Below, one piece after another: positions 20,613-32,445 of a DNA stretch of 64,000 bases (the first letter of the stretch is position 1; each line of letters opens with the position of its first letter). The notes below the pieces were generated by a model. That model worked only from the letters and a program-made list of their open reading frames with translations, ran no database searches and was not told the DNA's origin. Location of the stretch: assembly GCA_033065855.1 (NCBI GenBank), contig JAVXUO010002588.1, positions 21,879-85,878 of the forward strand. The letters are read 5' to 3'. The translations under genes were made by a program, and so were the position numbers. The stretch comes from Escallonia rubra. Its lineage: Eukaryota > Streptophyta > Magnoliopsida > Escalloniales > Escalloniaceae.

Positions 20613-22230
20613 TGTCACGCCCCGACCCGGAGGCGGACCTACACATACTATTTCAAATATTCCTACTTACAAGAAATATAATATGCAAAGAATTTTACCA
20701 AGAACATAACCTCAAAATGATAATCAGAGCTCTAAATGTATCCCAAATCAAAAGCATTTGTATTTATCCTCAAAGTCTAATAAATGCAGCGGAAATCTAA
20801 TAACAATAGTCACTTCCCAAACATTGGGGTTACCATACAATTAAAGAACAACTCTGACTCATGCTTATAGATAACTCCTCTACTGATGTCTCGGCTTAAT
20901 TACCTGAAATGGGAGGAGAAAGGGGGGTGAGCACAAAGCCCAGCAAAGATCACACGCACACACCCACAGAGTACAACGCAGGTATCCAATAATATATAGC
21001 TGAGTCAAACAAAACATATCACAACAAAGTGCAAAGACGATTGAAAATCTTAGCACGACCAATTATCCCACTTCGGGACATTCCAATCCGTCAAATATCA
21101 AATCAAAGTCAAAGTTAAAAGAACACATTCGAATAATTGAACTAATAATTGAATACGATACAATCACGTAATACGTGACTGTAAAGAACGTTAACCTAAG
21201 CACGCGAAGGTTCTAAGTTCAAAGTTGCATACCGGTAGCAATTTCCATATCATGTCATGGCATCACGTTAACCTAAGCACGTGAAGGTTCTAAAATATTA
21301 GTTCAATTCAGAGAGGTCAAACAGACATCAAAATATCTCATAGATATACTAGCAGCAAAAGTATCAAAACTTGCATTTCAATAAGGATGACTTAACGATT
21401 TTAGAAACTACTTAATATTAGACTCGAATCGAAGAGGATGAAGAGACGAGTTTAACGGAAGTGGAATCGCTTGAATCTGAGTTCGTACGGTTCAAGAAAT
21501 TTTAAATAACGAAATATAGGTAAAAAGGTTCACAATGATTTGTCCACCATTTGAGTGGTGCCACGTGGCACATGCACCATCCTCACACGGCCAAAGATGG
21601 CTGAAAGATGGGGGTGTCCTTTGCCCTTGAAAGGACGACTGTCAACGGGAGAAAAAGAAGAGGGTTGCTTAACTGGCAACGGTACAGGGATACGACAAAC
21701 AAAAACAAAAACAATTACTGTAATCATATACGATTCACGGGCGTGATAACCAAAATTCAGAGTAATTTTTATTTACGATCTAATTATCATAAATACGATA
21801 TTGAAAATCATCACAAAAAGGGGTATTATGAGTGTAACCCTTACCTCAATTCACGCTACAAGTTTCGCAAACTTGTGTAATCTTCCGAAAATATCAAACC
21901 TAATTAATAAAATCAATCACTAAGATTAAAATCTTCAAATCAATTGTATTTTGATTAAGGTTTAAGATCGATCACTTACCGATTGCGAGTAGAAGGTTGA
22001 AATCTCCAAGCCCTAATTTTCTCTTTCTTTTCCTCTCTCTAAAAGATCAGACTCAATTTAACGATAAAACACAAACTAACCAGTCTTTTTATTTCTCTAA
22101 ACTTGGTAAATTACTTCAAAGGCCCCTAAAGATATGTTACTTATTCAAAAGGAATTCCAAAATATTATTAAAACTTCAAAAGTAGCCCAAGAATTAAAAT
22201 AATTAATTATATATTATTTGGGGTCTTACA
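20613..22230 (-). mobile_element. solo LTR of a Gypsy-type retrotransposon
   Basis: The plus strand begins TGTCACGCCCCGACCC and ends GGGGTCTTACA. The minus-strand LTR therefore runs TGTAAGACCCC to GGGCGTGACA, typical of plant Gypsy LTRs about 1.6 kb long. No internal pol is found. A direct repeat of about 30 bases (CGTTAACCTAAGCACG...) occurs near 21189 and 21267. No clean target duplication is seen (GAATC against AAAAT), so it could be a truncated element. Confidence 0.6.
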
Positions 22231-22478
22231 AAAATCATCATAAATTTATGCCCGAGGTGGATGATAAAATCGTTGTCCTTCCTTTTAAATGATGTTCCCC
22301 CCGCCTGTTTAATTGACAAGCTGGTCTTGATTGCATGGAACTCCTTAACTGCACTTGGCATGTATACGTTTTCCATGCGTACATGAAACAAACTTTTGTT
22401 CGGATCAAATGGTAAAATAGGCTGGTGATCAGTAACAGGGATACCAACTATGTAATCATGAGCATATCTTTTTGTCAA
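22231..22478 (-). pseudogene. unrecognised coding-like fragment
   Basis: On the minus strand a frame open from 22478 reads MTKRYAHDYIVGIPVTD and continues with balanced composition, lacking low-complexity bias, to about the LTR border. It looks like an exon cut by the neighbouring LTR. I do not recognise the family and there is no further exon nearby. Confidence 0.3.
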
Positions 22479-22645
22479 ATATTATGTATCAAGATGTTAT
22501 TGGGGGAGTCAACCCATGATATGTGACTCAAATTCACGTCAGTGAATTAAAAAATCTCCTGTTATCCAAAAAAAAAAGAAAAAAGAAAACAGACTATTTG
22601 TAAATAATGATAACAAATCAAGTCAACATGTACGTAATGTACAAA

Positions 22646-22760
22646 TCTATATAATATATAATAAGCGAATCGAGAGTTTTTTTACGCGACACATCGTCAC
22701 AGAAATATGGCTTCTTTACTTGACACGTCATCACATTATGTATTCAATGTGAAATAGAGT
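22646..22760 (+). mobile_element. Helitron-like 5' terminus, remainder undefined
   Basis: A|TCTATATAATATATAATAAG followed by CGAATCGAGAG has the form of a plant Helitron left end. I found no matching hairpin plus CTRR downstream, so only this end is claimed. Confidence 0.3.
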
Positions 22761-23485
22761 TTTAACTATTATAAGTGTCACTGTTGGTCTAAAATAGTAT
22801 CTTGGATGCGGTTCTTATTTCTTGATAGGTTAATTTTCATATTATTAAGCCTTTAATAATTCAAAAAACTGACTCTAAACGTTCTAAAACTCTAACTGAT
22901 TAATGAACTAACATATTATGACTTAATTTTTGACTATTGTATCCTTAAAACCACTCTTTAACATGAATATAAAAATTCATGCATCTCAAAAATGAAAATA
23001 ACATACTAAATTTAGAAGCTTTTAGAATCCTTTTTGTAAAATAAAAAATTAACCATCTTTTTTTCGATATTACCACATGACCAACAAATGACTGCTAATT
23101 ATTATTAATTAAAATTATATTAATGATAAAGCTTAATCATAAATTTGATAGTTGAAAAGGGTTTAAGGCTATATACTAAACATGTTAGTGTATCTAAAGG
23201 TATGAAAATATTATTTTGGATGTCATCCATACTTTAAAGTTTATTTAGTTTTGCAGAAATGATATGAGGGTTATATTAGAAAGCCTTATATAATTTGAGA
23301 ACTAATTCTAAAAAAATATATACTATTTTTTTAGGATTTGATTTGATTATTGTGTCACTAAAACTAACTCTCTCATACGATGAAAAAAAAAATCATGTAT
23401 CTAGAAAACAAAAATCACATATGAGATTTAGAAGGAAAAAAATCATGTTACAGTTAATTTAAGTTTATTATAATGTAATAAATGC

Positions 23486-23527
<42 letters not shown>

Positions 23528-25046
23528 TTATACATAACATAATCATTGTAAAAAATTATTAATGTGTAATATATAAGATCAATAGTACAATTATAGGACA
23601 GTTTTTTGTTTTGGTAACTCTGTAAAATAATCAAAGTGATTACATCGCATATATGCGATTTTGAAAACAAATCACGCATGCATTAGAAAAAAAGGTACAA
23701 TTAAATCAAATAACTGATAACAGAGGCTATACAGAGGCTATACACATATATATAACTGATAACAGAGGCTAGCTTCATCCACATCAGTTTTAGCACTTAG
23801 CCCACGATTTCACATCAAATTACACCCGTGCCACTGTGTCAACTGTTTCATGAAAAGCCACTCTCTTTTCCGTCTCTTCCCCACTGCTTAAACCGGCAAC
23901 ACCGCCACCGCCATATCGACGCAATGCCCTCTTCCCACCGATAACTAACATTGCCTACCCGACCGGTCACTACCACTATAAATGTAACCTCCACAGCCAT
24001 CGTAGATCCAGAGCCACTACCACGGAGCCACAAAAAAATGAACACCAAAGATCCACAACCACCATCATCAAGTACACAACTTCGCCGCCCACCACCATTG
24101 TGTTTCTGGGCCTTAAATTAAGCCTGTGTTCTAGATCTTCCAGAAGCACAAGTGCTGAAACTCTAGAGCCTGATCCGCATTAACATTTGAGGACGAATTC
24201 CTCGTCACAACAACATCCACTTCAATTAATTGAGCCATGTAAGACCGGACATTCTATTTAGGGTTTTGGACTGTTGAATATGAGCTTGTTGTGATATCGA
24301 ATTTCTGCTTGAATTTTGGTAATTTTAGGCTTTTGTATTGTAGTTGAACTTGAATTTGAAGGTTGAACTTTAAATTTGGTTGACCGCGAGATGAGCATGC
24401 AATTTTGAACTGATTTCCAACATACAACTTAGATATTTAGCTCTTACTAATATAGAGATCAATATTATCTCTTATGTGTGATAATTCGAGAATTGGGTTT
24501 CCGTTGATATTGTTACTTGGGTTTTCAATTGCAAAAGCCACACCTTTCCCTCCTTAGATGAATGCTAAATCCAAAACTAATAGCAAATCACAAGAAATTC
24601 GGAACGCAAATGGGTTTCTCTTGGATGCACGGGGATGACTGACCAGGTAGAGCAACCTGAATGACTAAATAAAATCTATCCAAGCAGTAAAGGGGCTTTG
24701 AATCATAAACTTTTCCAGTTTTTAAAAGCTCAAGGTACAATCCCAAGGTCTACACGAAGATTGCATTATTTGCCCTCTTATCGTTTGTAAGGCAGAAAAG
24801 TTGCGCAATAAAGTTGGGTATTCAGTTTAAAATGTAAAAGAAAACCAGTAGACCTCTTGAATTTTTTTTTATGTTTTTGGGAGCTCATACTTTCAATGTG
24901 AACTTGAATACTTGATTTCCAGCAATCAATATTGGGTCTATAGGCTTTAAGATAGAGGAAAAGCATTGCGAATTTTTAGTGATTTGCAGTATTAGTCGAT
25001 TTTATTTTTTGATAAATTATACATTGATCTACTCTAATCATAAGCA
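22761..25046. other. AT-rich intergenic DNA
   Basis: This is mostly stop-rich AT sequence with a TA run at 23488-23523 and a duplicated 'ACTGATAACAGAGGCTA' near 23709 and 23756. The GC-richer block at 23840-24120 has short frames on both strands but no recognised protein. Confidence 0.5.
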
Positions 25047-25593
25047 CTAGTATTTACCCCGTGCGTAACATACAGGATCAATAACGGCTAACTAAAAGCT
25101 CATACTTATATGACGAATACAAATAACAAATAATGTTATTTTCACCTTATTATGACTTTTTTTAAAACCATTTTTAGTAACAATGTTAAGAACCCAAGTA
25201 TTGAGGTTTTTACTAATAAAACTCACCTAGAAAAGTATAAAAAGTTATGCGACATAAGAAAAAAATATAATATGAGAGATAACTATACATATATACAAAC
25301 ATATATATAGAAAATATTTTATATGACTTATAATAATGTGAAAGGAAGGAGATTAATCTTGTTAGATTGTGAAAACATGTTAGAGTTGTGCAAAATATTG
25401 GAAAGTTTCAAGATTTGAATAAGATGTTGATTAGAATGAGATATAAATTTAAAATTTATGGAGAGAGATATTTGTTTTTAAGTGAGACATGCTGATGTGG
25501 AAGAGAGTGAAAAGTAAAATTTTTATGATTGGTTGAATGCCAAATGGCATAAAGAGAGACATGCCAGCATAGTTTGCAAATTTTAAAAGTAGA
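25047..25593 (-). mobile_element. short non-autonomous Helitron
   Basis: Read on the minus strand it starts A|TCTACTTTTAAAATTTG (25593) and ends ...CACGGGGTAAATACTAG|T (25047). The end is CTAG preceded by a weak hairpin (GTATG...ACGCAC) and flanked by A and T as Helitron insertion requires. It is 547 bp long and has no coding. Confidence 0.5.
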
Positions 25594-25668
25594 TACGGTT
25601 GAAACACTCGAAAATTAGTTTCCTTTGTTCATGAAACCTGCTTAAAATTTTTATTTTTTATATAAATT

Positions 25669-25980
25669 TGTTGTATGTGGAGCCTGATTTCAATCCAAAG
25701 ATATTGTTACAATGGAGGCAGTGACCTAAAAACTAGTTTTGTGTGGGTGTCCCACATTGGTTATTGAGAGAAGGTCACAACTTAGCCTAAGTATATAAGT
25801 TGTCTTGTCCCACATTCAATCCAAAGCTGAATAGTGAAATCGAAATCTGGTCATACTCCGGGGACGTAGCCATATTGTTGAACCTCGTAATTCTTGTGTT
25901 GTGCGTTTAATTAATTTTTTAAATTTTCTTGTTTCTTTGTTCTTCAATATATTGCTTCGTAGTTGCTGCGTTTCGTAATA
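25669..25980 (+). repeat. 5' LTR of copia element B, internally deleted
   Basis: It begins TGTTGTATGTGG and ends CGTAATA, where the 3' copy has CGTAACA. Relative to the 3' LTR it skips from GTCTTGTCCCACATT straight to GCTGAATAGTG, losing an internal segment of about 110 bases. Confidence 0.95.
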
Positions 25981-25982
25981 AC

Positions 25983-25994
25983 TGGTACCAGAGC
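25983..25994 (+). other. primer-binding site of copia element B
   Basis: TGGTACCAGAGC lies just past the 5' LTR and differs by one base from the usual tRNA-Met complement TGGTATCAGAGC. Confidence 0.85.
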
Positions 25995-26041
25995 TTGGGT
26001 TCGGGTTTTACTCACGTAGGTTTTACGTTTGAGTGGGAGCA

Positions 26042-26544
26042 ATGGCTGAAGAAGGTAAAGGAAAGATCAAGCAGTTTAATGTATGAATTTTCAGTGGTGG
26101 AAGATGCAAGTTGAAGACTACTTGTATCAGAAGGATCTGTATCTACCGCTGGTGGGAGAGAAACCTGAAGCGATGAATGCGAGTGAGTGGGCGATTTTGG
26201 ACAGAAAGGTGTTGGCTACAGCAAGACTTAGCCTAACCCCACAAGTAGCATTCAATATCTCCAAGGAGAAAACTACTGCTGCTGTGATGAAAGCGTTAGA
26301 GAAATTATATGAAAAACCTTCTGCTTCGAATAAGGTACTTCTTATGAAGAGACTGTTTAATATGAGAATGTCTGAAAATGGTTCTGTTGTTGATCATCTA
26401 AATGATTTTAACGGTGTTACAAATCAATTGGAATCTGTCGGCATTAATTTTGATGATGAAATTAGGGTTTTGTTGTTTCCGTGTTCACTGCCTGATAGTT
26501 GGAATAACTTGGTGACGACAGTGAGTAATTCTGCTATTTCTTGA
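26042..26544 (+). pseudogene. copia gag, frameshifted near its start
   Basis: The natural ATG at 26042 reads MAEEGKGKIKQFN and then shifts frame near 26080. The main frame (from 26083) continues with FQWWKMQVEDYL in the Retrotran_gag/UBN2 pattern, MKALEKLYEKPS and LLMKRLFNMRMSENG. A TGA at 26542-26544 interrupts it before the basic linker to the zinc knuckle. Confidence 0.85.
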
Positions 26545-26565
26545 ACGCTGACACTTAATGATGTT

Positions 26566-27123
26566 GTGAGTTCTGTGATGAATGACGAAGTGCGGAGAAA
26601 GACAATTGGTGATGGTATATCATCTAGTACTGCTTTGTTCGTGGAATCCAGAGGTAGACAGAATAACAAGCAGAATAGCAGGAGAAGAAGTCCTACAAGA
26701 GGAAGATCAAAATCAAGAGGCAAGTCGAAGTTCAAAGGGAAAACCATAGTGTGCTGGAATTGTAACAAGGAAGGTCATAAGAAGAATGATTGTACGGAAC
26801 CAAAGAAGAAAAAGGGAGCAGGGGGAAGACAAGGTGACGATGAAGGGACAAACGTGGTAAGTTCAAACGAACAGACATATGACGATTTATGTCTCTCTGC
26901 TACAGTGGATGATAATTCCAAAGTGTGGTATGTAGACTCAAGAGCTTCGATTCATTGTACTCATAGGGATTGTTTTCGTGATTATGTTCATGGTGATTAT
27001 GGACATGTGACTGTCGGAAATGGATATCGGTGTAGCATTGTTGGAAAGGGAAAAGTGGAAATTAAATTGTCAAATGGAGGAACCCTAGTTTTGAAGGATG
27101 TTAGACATATTCCAGAACTGTAG
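26566..27123 (+). pseudogene. copia zinc knuckle and protease
   Basis: A serine/arginine-rich linker is followed by a CCHC knuckle (CWNCNKEGHKKNDC) at about residues 64-77. The protease site reads WYVDSRASIHC: the usual DSGA has become DSRA, so the catalytic loop glycine is lost. Protease continues through VGNGYRCSIVGKG to a TAG stop at 27121-27123. Confidence 0.85.
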
Positions 27124-27318
27124 AAGAATCTTATATCCGTTAGTGGATTGGACCGTGAAGCTATTTTGTGGCATTTGGTGAAAAACTATGGAAGGTGATC
27201 AAAGGGTCGATGGTTGTAGCAAGAGGTGAAAGAGTAGGAACCCTATACACTCTTTCATGTACCCATAACCATTCTATCTCTTTGGCTTTTACAGAAAATC
27301 AGAGAACCACATTATGGC

Positions 27319-27966
27319 ATGCATCACAAGTTGGGACATTTGAGTGAGAGTGGTATGAGAATTCTGCACTCAAAGAATGCATTGTCAGGGATGAAGAACA
27401 TTCAGTTAGATTTCTGCGAGGGTTGTGTCTATGGAAAGCAAAAGCGGGTGAGTTTTCGAAGGGATGGTATAGAGAAGAAGATTGAAAGGCTGGAGTTAGT
27501 TCCCACGGATGTTTGCGGACCTACTACAGTAAAGTCTCTTGGAGGTATTTTCTACTTTGTTTCTTTTATAGATGATGCTAGTAGAAAGACCTGGATATAT
27601 GCCATCATAGAGAAATCTGACGTTTATCACACTTTTAAGAAGTGGAAAGCTCTTGTTGAGAATGAAACAGGGAACAAGATAAAATGCCTAAAATATGATA
27701 ATGGGGGTGAGTATCGTGATAGAGGGTTCCAAGAATACTGTTCCAACAACGGTATTAGGTTGATAAGGACTGTTAAGAGGACACATCAGGAAAATGGCTT
27801 GGCAGAGAGGATGAACAGAACCATCATGGAACGAGCAAGGTGTATGAGGATACATGCTGATTTACCTCTACAGTTTTGGGCAGCTGCTGTGGATACTGCC
27901 GTATATTTAATTAACAGAAGTCCAGTCAGTGCTCTCAATGGTGGTATTCCTGAAGAAGAATGGTAA
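27319..27966 (+). pseudogene. copia integrase
   Basis: The HHCC zinc region (HHKLGHLSESG, then CEGCVYGKQKR) leads into the core with D (PTDVCGP), D (KYDNGGEYRD) and E (HQENGLAERMNRT). The 27124-27318 segment holds a frameshifted pre-integrase region. TAA at 27964-27966 ends the frame before the integrase tail, which continues in pieces to about 28330. Confidence 0.85.
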
Positions 27967-28451
27967 GGTAAACCAATAAATTATTCTTTTCTGAGAGTTT
28001 TTGGATGTATTGCTTAATCTCAGAAGTGTGTATTTATTGAATATGGAGGTGATGAATATGATTATCGTTTGTGGGACTACGAACATAACAAATTCATCAG
28101 GAGTATGGATGTCATATTCAATGAATCACGGTTGTATAAGTACAGGTTACAAGAACATGGAATTAAAAAAGAAAACAAGGAGTACATGGAACTTGATGAG
28201 CCAGAAGATGGACAGGTACCCCCAGGACAGAAAATCCAGAAGTCCTTGATGAGACAACCGATACTGAAATTGGAGTTGGTGATCAACAACAGGTGCCTGA
28301 AACTCTTAACCTCAAAAGAAGTAGTCAGGTAAGGAAAGCTCTTGATAGACTTTGTCTTCCACTCAATTGTATTTTGTATACTGATTTTGGTGAGCCAGAA
28401 TGTTATTAAGGAGATATACAGGATGAATCCAGGTTATAGTGGGAGCAAGCC

Positions 28452-28844
28452 ATGAAAGATGAGATGGCTTCACTTGAGCAAAACCAAACTTGGGATTTGG
28501 TAAAGCTCCCTGAAGGTAAGAATGTTCTGTACAATAAATGGGTATACATGATTAAAAATGAAGTTGGAGGAACAAAGAGATACAAGGCAAGACTAGTTGT
28601 GAAAGCGTATCGGCAGAGGAAAGGTATTGATTTCCAAGAAATCTTCTCTCCTGTTGTTAAGATGACTTCAATTTGTACAATATTGAGCATTGTTGCTATA
28701 GAGGACTTACATCTAGAGCAGCTGGATGTTAAGACAACATTTCTCCATGGGGATTTGGAGGAAGAAATCTACATGCATCAACCAAAGGGTTTTGAAGTCA
28801 AGGGTAAGGAGGGAATGATTTGTAGGTTGAAGAGGAGCTTGTAA
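28452..28844 (+). pseudogene. copia reverse transcriptase, N-terminal half
   Basis: Motifs are MKDEMASLEQNQTWDLV, YKARLVVKAYRQ, EQLDVKTTFLHGDL and EIYMHQPKGF. The frame ends at TAA 28842-28844, where relatives read YGLKQAP; the next codons (GLKQAPR) are intact, so a single base change made the stop. Confidence 0.9.
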
Positions 28845-28892
28845 GGCCTAAAGCAAGCTCCCAGATAATGGTATATAAAGTTTGACAGTTTC

Positions 28893-29285
28893 ATGAAGCA
28901 GACAAACTTCACTAGATGTGACTCTGATCACTGTGTTTATATTCAGAAGTTTAATAGTGAGGACTTCATTATTTTAACTATGTATGTAGATGATATGCTT
29001 GTAGCAGGTTCAAGCATGAGAAGGATTAATGAACTCAAGAAGAAGTTGGCGAGTACTTTCTCTATGAAGGACTTAGGTGAGGCAAAACAACTTCTTGGCA
29101 TGAGGATAACCAGGGACATAAAACAGAAAAAGTTATGGTTGTCGCAGGAAGAGTACATTGATAAGGTTTTGATGAGATTTAACTTACACGCCTCTAAACT
29201 TGTGAAGACTCCTTTAGCAGCCAATTTTAAGCTTTCAAAGGAGTTGAGTCCCAAGAATAGGGAATATGAAGAATACATGGCATAG
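28893..29285 (+). pseudogene. copia reverse transcriptase, catalytic half
   Basis: It carries DHCVYIQKF and the active site MYVDDMLVAGSS, then MKDLGEAKQLLGMRI and WLSQEEYIDKVLMRF. It stops at TAG 29283-29285. The same frame resumes at once as VPYTSAVGSLMYAM. Confidence 0.9.
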
Positions 29286-29303
29286 GTACCGTACACCTCT
29301 GCT

Positions 29304-29943
29304 GTGGGAAGTCTCATGTATGCCATGGTCAGTACAAGGCCAGATATTGCACATGTAGTTGAAGTTGTGAACAGATTCATGACAAACCCAGGAAAGGAGC
29401 ATTGGCAAGCAATGAAGTGGATTCTCAGGTATTTGAGAGGAACATCCAGGTTCTGCTTATGTTTTGAGGGTGATAACATAGATGTGCAAGGCTATGTAGA
29501 TGCAAACCATGCAGGTGATAGAGACAATGGGAGAAGCACCACGGGATATGTTTTTTCTGTATGAGGGACTGCAGTAAGCTGGATCTGTAAGTTACAGAAG
29601 AAAGTTCATTGTCTACAACAGAAGTAGAATATGTTTTGCTGTGACAGAAGCAAGCAAGGAAATAATTTGGCTTCAGAGATTGTTGACAGAGCTGGGACAT
29701 GGGCAAGTAGATTGCAAGTTATGGACTGATAATCAGAGTGCAATACATCTTGCTAAGAACTCAGCATTTTATTCGAGGACCAAACTCTTTCAGTTGAGGT
29801 ATCACTTTATACGGTCTCTGTTAGAGGATGGACAACTGAACTTGGAGAAGATTGAAGGCAACAAGAAGCCCGCGGACATGCTAACGAAGGTGGTTGACAG
29901 GCAAAAGCTGAGCCTATTCTCAACTTTAATTAGTCTTCGTTGA
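29304..29943 (+). pseudogene. copia RNase H, split by a stop and a frameshift
   Basis: The first part (29304-29564) has MVSTRPDIAHVV and GYVDANHAGDRDN. A stop at 29564 and a shift near 29600 follow. The second part (29641-29943) has EIIWLQRLLTELG, DNQSAIHLAKN and ADMLTKVVDRQK, the normal C-terminus of copia pol. Confidence 0.85.
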
Positions 29944-30008
29944 TGCTTCTTGGATGAGTATGACCAGCATTTGTATGGAGTTTCAGCACTAGAGTTGTAT
30001 CAGTCTTC

Positions 30009-30018
30009 AAGTGGGAGA
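30009..30018 (+). other. polypurine tract of copia element B
   Basis: AAGTGGGAGA lies one base before the 3' LTR. Confidence 0.85.
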
Positions 30019-30019
30019 T

Positions 30020-30441
30020 TGTTGTATGTGGAGCCTGATTTCAATCCAGAGACATTGTTACAATGGAGGCAGTGACCTGAAAACTAGTTTTGTGTGGGTG
30101 TCCCACATTGGTTATTGAGAGAAGGTCACAACTTAGCTTAAGTATATAAGTTGTCTTGTTCCACATTGGTTATTTAGAGAAAGGTCGCCTCTAAGCTCTA
30201 AATAAATATAAGTGATCTTGTATTGTTTTGGGTTAAAAGAGATAACCACAACAAAGTGTGGGAGTTAGGATTTTGGTTGTAACACTGCTGAATAGTGAAA
30301 TCGAAATCTGGTCATACTCCGGGGACATAGCCATACTGATGAACATCGTAATTCTTTTGTTGTGCGTTTAATTAATTTTTAAAATTTTCTCATTTCTTTG
30401 TTCTTCAATATATTGCTTCGTAGTTGCTGCGTTTCGTAACA
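30020..30441 (+). repeat. 3' LTR of copia element B
   Basis: It is 422 bp, TGTTGTATG to CGTAACA. It keeps the internal segment missing from the 5' LTR. The motif TCCCACATTGGTTATTGAGAG is partly duplicated inside it (30100 and 30160 regions). Confidence 0.95.
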
Positions 30442-30446
30442 AAATT

Positions 30447-31539
30447 AAAAGTATAAATTTCTTTCTCAATTATGGATGACAGTGTCAAGTAAAAGTGGTG
30501 TGCGTTTCTATTATTCCCAATTTTTTCTTCTTATCTTCGAGAGTTTACTTTGTTTTTGTAAATTCTAATTCTGGTTTAATTGATAAATTTTGAAATACTC
30601 TACGTGATGCTTATATTTGAAGAATCGCAATACCCTCTGTTGCAACTAAGGGGTGCTCAGTTCTCTTTATGTGAAGTACTATGCCAAGAGGAAACACCAT
30701 TTCACAAAGTTGTTTGATGATCCTAGATAAGGGACCCCAAAAACAGATAATTTGTAATGATATCTTCTTTGTTTACCATTAGGTATATGGGTTCCTCTTG
30801 TAGATAATATAATATTTTTATTAGTGAATATCTATATTTTTGTTAATGTAAGTTGAATCTATTGGTCTTCATTTTGTTAATTTTCATTCTTTTCTTGCTT
30901 GGTTCGTGTAGAGGTGGAGGATAGTCACAAAATTAAAGTTTGTGTCTTTTCATTAAGCAGGGTTGGTGAAAGCTTATGGCTTCTTCTTGATCATTTTAAT
31001 TTACTTTCTTCTTATGTTTGGTTACTAAGAAAGTGGAGGGAAGGGGAAAAAAATTGAGTTTGTGTCTTTATAGTTTCTGGGTATTGTGTGTTTCATTGTC
31101 GAGGTTGATTAGTGGTTTTAGTATAAATTTAATTAAGCACTCATACTTTTGTGTTTAGAAGCAAGTATTAGAAGAGAGAAGAGCAAGTAGTAGAAGAGTG
31201 GAGCATGTGGGGATTTGATTTATCTTGCAGATTCCCTTCCTCTACTAAAGCGTGTAAGCCTAATAGATTAGAAGCGACGCCGGTAAAGGGCTCACTAACT
31301 TTATGAAAGCAAATTCCACCACCAATGCCAATCCTCAAATGGAAGTGGATTTGGTATGCTTTTGGATATCCGTTGATGCTTTATTTTTTACTTTTTGCCT
31401 CTCGCAATATCCAAGTATCTTTGGATCATACGAGAAAAGAAAAAAGTACCAATTTCCTTAAACAATTAAACTCTCTCTCTCTATTTATTTATTTCCTTAC
31501 ATTTCTATAAGACCTCTAACCAAATTATATTCGGCTCTG
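30447..31539. other. intergenic or intronic DNA, nothing recognised
   Basis: AT-rich sequence with short frames only. Splice-like sites occur (for example CTTGCAGATTCCC near 31224) but no exon can be supported. Confidence 0.4.
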
Positions 31540-31897
31540 CAGAAGCTTAAAATTCTCCTTAAAGAAGCAGGGCAAGGGGTCATGGCACACCACCTATTTG
31601 CGTAAGCTTTTATTACTTTAGCAAGTTTTGTGGTACTATACTATTTAATGATAATCTTTCGCTTTAAGATCCAATTGTTTCTAAGTTAAGGTGGAGGTGA
31701 GGGATAACACAAATAAGAAATATCTCTTATGGATTATATGTTTTAGCATTTTGAGTTTTCCGTCCATGTTGTAATTGGATTAAGGAGCACCTTTGATTTT
31801 CTGAGGAAGCTGTCCTAAAAAGCTGTCCTAAAACACTACATTGCAGCATTAGGGTTAACCGACACATTCTAATCATATGCTATCTTATTTCAAAGCA

Positions 31898-32127
31898 AAA
31901 GGATCGAGTGTTGGGAACAATTGAGGCTACCGTCAAGCACTACAAAATGGACAAGAACGCCAGCAGTTGCAATGGCAGTAATGATTCTGAAATTAAGAGT
32001 AGATACAAGGTTAGGAATTCAATTGAGGATTTGAGAGACGATGATTTTGGGCTCATGGGAAGTACTGCTTTCTCAAAGAAAAACCTGTGTTCTGAAATGT
32101 TCATGAACCTTCACCTGACAACGTAAT
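31898..32127 (+). pseudogene. exon-like block of the unrecognised gene
   Basis: The block reads DRVLGTIEATVKHYKMDK then DSEIKSRYKVRNSIEDLRDD: charged, helical and without low complexity. It ends at TAA 32124-32126 or, if spliced, just before. Confidence 0.35.
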
Positions 32128-32247
32128 TTGCTTTCTACTCCTTTATTAAACTCTCTTTCCCTGTTTGCTTAAATTGTTATTTTAGTGAACTAATATACTT
32201 CCCTTTCTCGATGCATAAGAAGTTACCATCCAATTGGCAGTATTGTT

Positions 32248-32445
32248 ACACCCTCCGTCTCATTGAATTTCCTTCTTTTACTTTTTACGAAAGCCTGGGA
32301 TGGATTTTGGTACATGCAAACATTGCATTGTGTTTGGCAAATCAAGCCAGAATTACGAGGAAAGTCGGTGTTTACATGTACTAAATCTCTTGTAGGAGTT
32401 CGTAAAATGTCAAAAGGGGCAAATCCAATGAAACGGAGGGAGTAC
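32248..32445. mobile_element. Stowaway-like MITE, about 200 bp
   Basis: The left end (CACCCTCCGTCTCATTGAATT) and right end (AATCCAATGAAACGGAGGGAG) are imperfect inverted repeats of the CTCCCTCCGTTTCA type and TA is present on both sides. Such small elements are moved by Tc1/mariner transposases. It lies in a presumed intron of the unrecognised gene. Confidence 0.7.

Larger units (their letters stand above)
25669..30441 (+). mobile_element. full-length Ty1/copia element, inactive, TSD AAATT
   Basis: Two LTRs starting TGTTGTATGTGGAGCC bound the element and perfect 5-bp duplications AAATT (25664-25668 and 30442-30446) flank it. A primer-binding site follows the 5' LTR and the purine tract AAGTGGGAGA precedes the 3' LTR. 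Gag and pol domains are present in the right order but broken by at least six stops and several frameshifts. The 5' LTR lacks about 110 bases found in the 3' LTR. Confidence 0.95.

Noticed and set aside
20007-20646. Several frames across the TRIM array
   Set aside because: They run through LTRs, PBS and PPT of a non-coding element, in repeats on both strands.
20613-22230. Clean target-site duplication of the Gypsy-type LTR
   Set aside because: GAATC and AAAAT do not match; a 4 of 5 match needs an offset of one base.
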